Below, piece by piece: positions 14,104 through 20,095 of a DNA stretch of 20,095 nucleotides (its first letter is position 1; each line of letters starts with the position of its first letter). Under the pieces are notes generated by a model. It ran no database searches and was not told the origin of the DNA. It was given only the letters and a program-made list of their open reading frames with translations. Source of the stretch: an uncultured Aquimonas sp. (GTDB lineage: Bacteria; Pseudomonadota; Gammaproteobacteria; Xanthomonadales; Xanthomonadaceae); NCBI RefSeq assembly GCF_937888285.1, contig NZ_CALART010000108.1, positions 1 through 20,095 of the forward strand. The letters run 5' to 3'. Made by a program: the position numbers and the translations under genes.

Positions 14104-15594
14104 CTACTCGCCCTGCGCCAGTGAATAGCCGCGCTGCTCGCCGAAGCGGTAGAGGTTTTCGGTCTTGACCGGTTCCAGGCCGTCCTCGATCAGTCGCGAC
14201 AGCAGGGCGGGCACCGCGCGTGCGTCCTCGAAGCGGAAGCGCAGGCGCCAGTGGTCGCTGCACCAGGTGTCGGGATGGCCCTGCGGCCAAACGCGCACGC
14301 CGCGGTTGGTGATCAGGCTGAGCCTGGACTCGCCGGCTGCGGCCTGCGCGCGTTCGGCCAGTCGCTGCGCCGAGCGGCCGGCCTCGTCCCAGTGCAGGAA
14401 CACATCGACGCCGTCGAAGGCCTTCCGCGCAGTGTTGGCAACCACCTGGGCCACCGCTGCGCGCGGCTCCGCGCGCGGCGCGGTCTCGGGATAGCGGACG
14501 GGCGCGAGCCGCGTCGGCTCCAGACCGAGGCGCGCGATCACCGCGCGACCGAAGGCGCGGGTGCCGACGCGTTCGCGGCTCAGGCCCTCCTGCCACAGGT
14601 CGGCGGTGTGCACGCCGTCCTCCAAAGTGCGCAGCCAGGCGTTGTGCAGGGCCTCGGCGGCGCGACTGCGGCCGACGTGCTGCAGCAGCATCACCGCCGC
14701 GAGCAGCAGGCCCGAAGGGTTGGCGATGTCCTTGCCGGCGATGTCCGGCGCCGAGCCGTGCACGGCCTCGAACATCGCCGCGCGCAGGCCGAGGTTGGCG
14801 GAGGGCGCAAGGCCGATCGAGCCGGCGACTTCGGCAGCAACGTCGGAGAGGATGTCGCCGTAGAGGTTGGGCGTCACCACCACGTCGTAGTCCTGCGGCC
14901 GGCTGGCCATGCGTGCGGTGCCGATGTCGATGATCTGGTGCTGGCTGCGGATCTCCGGATACTCGGCGGCGATCTCATCGAAGACCTGGTGGAACAGGCC
15001 GTCGGTGAGCTTCATGATGTTGTCCTTGCTCATGCAGGTGACGCTGCGGCGGCCATTCGCGCGGGCGTACTCGAAGGCGTGGCGGACGATGCGCTCGCAG
15101 CCCGGGCGGGTGATCAGCTTCAGGCACTGCACGACTTCGCCGGTCTGGCGGTGCTCGATGCCGGCGTAGGTGTCCTCCTCGTTCTCGCGCACGATCACCA
15201 CGTCCATGCCCGGCTGCAGGCTGCGCACATAGGGGGCATAGGACACGCAGGGCCGCACGTTGGCGTACAGTCCGAGCGTCTTGCGCAGGGTCACGTTGAC
15301 GCTCTTGTAGCCGCCGCCCTGGGGCGTGGTGATCGGGCCCTTCAGAAGCACGCGGTGCTGGTCGATGGCCTCGAACACCTCGGGCCCGAGGCCGGCGGCG
15401 TGGCCGGCGCGATAGGCCGCGAGGCCGACGCTCAGCGGCAGGAACTTCAGCGAAGGATCGAGCGCGCGCAGCACGTCCAGCGTGGCGGCCATGATCTCGG
15501 GGCCGATGCCGTCGCCTTCGGCGACTGCGATGGTGAGCGCGGCGGAGGCGGGCGTTGCGGCGAGGGCGTCGTCGAAGCGGGGCAGGGCGGACAT
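14104..15594 (-). CDS. icd: Isocitrate dehydrogenase (Thermus-like, probably NAD-dependent)
   Basis: The enzyme oxidatively decarboxylates isocitrate to 2-oxoglutarate in the TCA cycle. The 496-residue protein has the beta-decarboxylating dehydrogenase core, then a C-terminal extension of about 150 residues, as in the Thermus/Rickettsia-type enzyme. Isocitrate-binding residues are S98, N100, R104 and R114 in KSVNVTLRKTLGLYANVRP, and R136 in RENEEDTYAGIEH. Catalytic or metal residues include K190 and the aspartates of LYGDILSD (D247, D251). The coenzyme loop reads HGSAPDIAG: Asp284-Ile285 where NADP enzymes have Lys-Tyr, which predicts NAD use. The Ser-Asn pair argues against 3-isopropylmalate dehydrogenase. 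The ATG at 15594 has GGAG about ten bases upstream. It starts 30 bp from a divergent regulator gene, which may control it. Confidence 0.93.
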   Translation of the reverse strand: MSALPRFDDALAATPASAALTIAVAEGDGIGPEIMAATLDVLRALDPSLKFLPLSVGLAAYRAGHAAGLGPEVFEAIDQHRVLLKGPITTPQGGGYKSVNVTLRKTLGLYANVRPCVSYAPYVRSLQPGMDVVIVRENEEDTYAGIEHRQTGEVVQCLKLITRPGCERIVRHAFEYARANGRRSVTCMSKDNIMKLTDGLFHQVFDEIAAEYPEIRSQHQIIDIGTARMASRPQDYDVVVTPNLYGDILSDVAAEVAGSIGLAPSANLGLRAAMFEAVHGSAPDIAGKDIANPSGLLLAAVMLLQHVGRSRAAEALHNAWLRTLEDGVHTADLWQEGLSRERVGTRAFGRAVIARLGLEPTRLAPVRYPETAPRAEPRAAVAQVVANTARKAFDGVDVFLHWDEAGRSAQRLAERAQAAAGESRLSLITNRGVRVWPQGHPDTWCSDHWRLRFRFEDARAVPALLSRLIEDGLEPVKTENLYRFGEQRGYSLAQGE

Positions 15595-15609
15595 GTCGGC
15601 ACTCCAATA

Positions 15610-15627
15610 CATGAAATACAGTTCATG
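15610..15627. promoter_or_regulatory. Inverted repeat in the divergent dehydrogenase/regulator gap
   Basis: CATGAA (15610-15615) and TTCATG (15622-15627) form a perfect inverted repeat with a 6-bp spacer. It overlaps the start codon of the regulator and lies 16 bp from the dehydrogenase start. With only 30 bp between the two start codons, a repressor bound here would touch both genes. It is a candidate autoregulatory operator. Confidence 0.4.
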
Positions 15628-16032
15628 AAAAAGGCTGCAGTAAAAACCGTGAAGGCCGTGTCGAAGAGCGTTCGGAAAAGCCTGCCCGAAGCGGCGCGCA
15701 AACCGGCGAAGTCGGTTCCTCCTGCAGCGCTGAAGGCTGCCGAAGAGGTATCGCCGAGTCCCGGCTGGACCTTCCTGAGCAACCACACCCATGTGCTGGT
15801 GGCGCTTGCCGCCGAGCCGGACCTGACCCTGCGCGACATCGCGCAGCGCGTGGGCATCACCGAGCGCGGGGTGATCCGCATCGTCGAGGAGCTGGAACAG
15901 GCCGGCGTGCTGAGCCGCGAACGCGAGGGTCGGCGCAACCGCTACGCGCTCAATCTCGAGGCCTCGCTACGGCATCCGCTGGAGCGGCACTGCCGGATCG
16001 GCGAGCTGCTGGATCTGATCCTGCGCAGGTAG
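15625..16032 (+). CDS. Winged-helix regulator with a lysine-rich N-terminal tail
   Basis: The 135-residue product combines a basic, low-complexity tail (about 1-45, nine lysines in the first 37 residues, rich in Ala, Pro and Ser, like histone H1 or AlgP tails) with a MarR/ArsR-like winged helix. The helix-turn-helix reads LTLRDIAQRVGITERGVIRIVEELEQAGVL (67-96), followed by the wing REREGRRNRYALN. The tail probably contacts DNA non-specifically; the target is unknown, but the adjacent divergent dehydrogenase is an obvious candidate. The ATG at 15625 has no Shine-Dalgarno and lies 30 bp from the dehydrogenase ATG, so the mRNA may be leaderless or nearly so. A later start, such as the GTG at residue 9, cannot be excluded. 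It converges on typA across a strong hairpin. Confidence 0.85.
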   Translation: MKKAAVKTVKAVSKSVRKSLPEAARKPAKSVPPAALKAAEEVSPSPGWTFLSNHTHVLVALAAEPDLTLRDIAQRVGITERGVIRIVEELEQAGVLSREREGRRNRYALNLEASLRHPLERHCRIGELLDLILRR

Positions 16033-16076
16033 TGCGGCGCAGATCGCCTGCGTGTATGCAGCGATCGAAGGCCGCA

Positions 16077-16113
16077 AATGCAGAAGGCCCCGCATGGCGG
16101 GGCCTTCTGCATT
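16077..16113. terminator. Perfect 17-bp hairpin between convergent regulator and typA
   Basis: A perfect 17-bp stem (16077-16093 with 16097-16113) closes a 3-nt ATG loop. It lies midway between the stop codons of the regulator (16032) and typA (16132). No T-tract of more than two bases follows on either strand, but its strength and position make a bidirectional terminator or mRNA 3'-end stabiliser the natural reading. Confidence 0.7.
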
Positions 16114-16131
16114 CACGTCACAGGGGTACGG

Positions 16132-17976
<1,845 letters not shown>

Positions 17977-18169
17977 GGGGCACGGCCTGAAGCGAGCCAC
18001 GCAAGCGTCGCGGATCGCGGATGGAAAGAAGTGTTCGGACAGGTCTCGCGCACACTGCGCTGCTGGCACTCGGCCAGGGCAAACGGTTGTGGGGGAACAA
18101 CGCGCGCTGGAGAGAAACGGCGACCTGCCGCCCGCGGCCAGTCATCACTGGCGCTTGACGCGGCGCGGC

Positions 18170-18175
18170 ATTATA
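18170..18175 (-). promoter_or_regulatory. -10 box of a likely typA promoter
   Basis: The minus strand reads a perfect TATAAT here. The best -35 at suitable spacing is TGGCTT (18197-18192, 16 bp), which is weak. Transcription would start near 18163 and give typA a leader of about 187 nt, longer than usual. The leader (17977-18163) contains no gene I can support. Confidence 0.5.
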
Positions 18176-18198
18176 CCGGCCTGCGGCTGACAAGCCAG

Positions 18199-18225
18199 TT
18201 GCAGTGCGGCTGGATGGCTTATCCT
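18199..18225 (+). promoter_or_regulatory. Weak candidate promoter for the cyclophilin gene
   Basis: TTGCAG (18199-18204) and TATCCT (18220-18225) are separated by 15 bp, giving a transcription start about 20 bp before the cyclophilin ATG. Each box matches four of six consensus bases and the spacing is short. It is divergent from the typA promoter. Confidence 0.28.
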
Positions 18226-18254
18226 TGGCGGCTGTCATTCATCGGGAAGCCCCC

Positions 18255-18767
<513 letters not shown>

Positions 18768-18793
18768 GTCCAGCGCCACGCGACGTCGTCACC

Positions 18794-18824
18794 AGATCCC
18801 GGCCCGCCCTGCGCGCCGGGATCT
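18794..18824 (+). terminator. Terminator hairpin after the cyclophilin gene
   Basis: AGATCCCGGC (18794-18803) pairs perfectly with GCCGGGATCT (18815-18824) around an 11-nt loop, 26 bp after the cyclophilin stop. It is followed by GTCGTTTC, a short T-containing tail. It probably separates the cyclophilin from the antiporter. Confidence 0.65.
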
Positions 18825-18860
18825 GTCGTTTCAGGCCCCCGGAATGTTCGGAATCCTCTG

Positions 18861-19940
18861 ATGCTCTACCTCACTTTTGCCGCAGGCCTGGTCCTGCTGA
18901 TCCTGGGCGCCGACGTGCTGGTGCGCGGCGCTTCCAAGCTGGCGCTCAGCTGGGGCATCAGCCCGCTCGTGGTCGGCCTGACCGTGGTCGCCTTCGGGAC
19001 CAGCGCACCCGAGTTCGCGGTGTCCCTGCGCGGTGCACTGGAAGGCCAGGCCGACATCTCGCTGGGCAACGTGGTCGGCAGCAACATCCTCAACATCCTG
19101 CTGATCCTGGGCGTGTCGGCGCTGATCGTGCCGCTGGTGGTCAACCGCCAGATCGTCCGCCAGGAGGTGCCGATCATGGTCGGCGCCTCGATCCTGCTGT
19201 TCGTCCTGTCCCTGGACGGCTCGATCGGCCGTATCGAAGGCGGGCTGATGTTCTTCGGCCTGTTTGCCTACATCGGCCTGCTGTACTGGCAGAGCCGCCG
19301 TCGGCCGGCCGATGAGCTGGATCTCGAGCTGCCGCCCGACTCCAACTGGGACCGCCACTGGGCGGTGCAGCTGCTGCTGATCGCCGTGGGCCTGGGGATG
19401 CTGCTGCTCGGCGCGCGTTGGCTGGTGCAAGCCGCGATCGTGTTCGCGCAGTGGCTGGGCGTGAGTGAGCTGGTGATTGGCCTGACCGTGGTCGCGGTCG
19501 GCACTTCGCTGCCCGAGATCGCGACCTCGATCATCGCCGCCCTGCGCGGGCAGCGCGACATGGCGGTCGGCAACATCGTCGGCAGCAACATCTTCAACAT
19601 CCTCGGCGTGGCCGGCCTGACCGCGCTGGTGGCACCCATGGCCCTGCCGGTCTCGCAGGCGCTGATCACCTTCGACATGCAGGTGATGCTGGCGGCAGCG
19701 ATCGCCTGCTTGCCGATCCTGTTCTCGGGGCACCTGATCGCGCGCTGGGAAGGAGGGATGTTCCTCGGCTACTACTGCGCCTACACCGCTTTCCTGATCC
19801 TGGCCTCGGCCGAGCACGACGCGCTCGACGAGTTCGCCACGGTCATGCAGTGGGTCGTACTGCCCATCACCGCCGCCACCTTGCTTGCCATCACCATGCG
19901 CGAGCTGCGCCGGCGCAGACAGGGGGTTCGGCCGGGCTAG
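18861..19940 (+). CDS. Calcium/sodium antiporter (CaCA family, YrbG-like)
   Basis: This 359-residue inner-membrane antiporter of the Ca2+:cation antiporter family exchanges Ca2+ for Na+ (or K+). It has two homologous halves of about five helices each. The alpha-1 repeat has VVAFGTSAPE (42-51) and GNVVGSNILN (69-78); the alpha-2 repeat has VVAVGTSLPE (211-220) and GNIVGSNIFN (238-247). The two glutamates (E51, E220) and the GNxVGSN asparagines that bind ions are all present. A hydrophilic loop (about 146-168, acidic, DELDLELPPDSNWD) separates the halves. The ATG at 18861 has GGAATCC upstream and overlaps the stop of a five-codon ORF (TGATG). The gene is complete and stands alone. Ion preference is inferred from the family. 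Confidence 0.95.
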   Translation: MLYLTFAAGLVLLILGADVLVRGASKLALSWGISPLVVGLTVVAFGTSAPEFAVSLRGALEGQADISLGNVVGSNILNILLILGVSALIVPLVVNRQIVRQEVPIMVGASILLFVLSLDGSIGRIEGGLMFFGLFAYIGLLYWQSRRRPADELDLELPPDSNWDRHWAVQLLLIAVGLGMLLLGARWLVQAAIVFAQWLGVSELVIGLTVVAVGTSLPEIATSIIAALRGQRDMAVGNIVGSNIFNILGVAGLTALVAPMALPVSQALITFDMQVMLAAAIACLPILFSGHLIARWEGGMFLGYYCAYTAFLILASAEHDALDEFATVMQWVVLPITAATLLAITMRELRRRRQGVRPG

Positions 19941-20025
19941 GCCCGCGTGAAACCAGGCGGCTCAGCCTGCGACTGCGTTGAAGCCGGCTTCAGGCCCTGA
20001 TTGCAGCCCGGGGCGGCGTCGGGGT

Positions 20026-20095
<70 letters not shown>

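Noticed and set aside
14104..15594. 3-isopropylmalate or homoisocitrate dehydrogenase
   Set aside because: The Ser-Asn substrate motif, 496-residue length and C-terminal extension fit isocitrate dehydrogenase, and no leu or lysine-pathway genes are adjacent.

Overview
The window is a GC-rich stretch of bacterial chromosome carrying housekeeping genes. The combination of a pyrophosphate-type phosphofructokinase, a short-LID adenylate kinase next to mpl, heptamer (GAATCCC / GGAGAGC) intergenic arrays and proteins with Xanthomonas-like character points to a gammaproteobacterium of the Xanthomonadales/Lysobacterales. That placement is inferred from gene content and style; there is no rRNA here. 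No rRNA, tRNA, CRISPR array, phage gene or transposase gene was seen. Long open frames antisense to real genes are by-products of the high GC content.

Layout. 1-375: no gene, only repeats (a 77-bp-period direct repeat, a G-rich GGGGATT run, seven GAATCCC units ending 2 bp from the pfp stop) and a hairpin terminator. 376-1638 (-): pfp. 1793-2944 (+): an acyltransferase-3 membrane enzyme, divergent from pfp. 3128-5689 (+): adk, an unrecognised small membrane protein and mpl, the last two overlapping by ATGA. 5699-9121 (-): an M17 leucyl aminopeptidase, then a membrane-fusion protein and a MacB/LolD-type ABC ATPase whose permease is missing from the window. 9236-9613 (-): a small gene split by a 156-bp hairpin-rich, MITE-like element. 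9671-10945 (+): a COG0523 (CobW/ZigA-type) GTPase with a possible Zur half-site. 11018-13279 (+): a tandem pair of exported TraB/GumN-family proteins that have lost the family's histidine motif. 13373-15594 (-): an isocitrate dehydrogenase and a secreted CAP/SCP-domain protein. 15625-16032 (+): a winged-helix regulator with a lysine-rich tail, 30 bp from and divergent to the dehydrogenase. 16132-17976 (-): typA/bipA. 18255-18767 (+): cyclophilin. 18861-19940 (+): Na+/Ca2+ antiporter. 20026-20095: a heptamer array running off the window.

How the genes fit together. Pfp and isocitrate dehydrogenase are central carbon metabolism; adk is nucleotide energy metabolism; mpl recycles cell-wall peptides. 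The GTPase is probably a metal chaperone linked to zinc limitation. The MFP/ATPase pair looks like part of an export or efflux machine. TypA and the cyclophilin serve translation stress and protein folding.

The most unusual points are the structured element sitting in-frame inside a small conserved-looking gene, the duplicated degenerate TraB proteins, the ABC exporter without a permease, and the regulator with a histone-H1-like tail and a 30-bp divergent gap. I saw no clear new defence or biosynthetic system.
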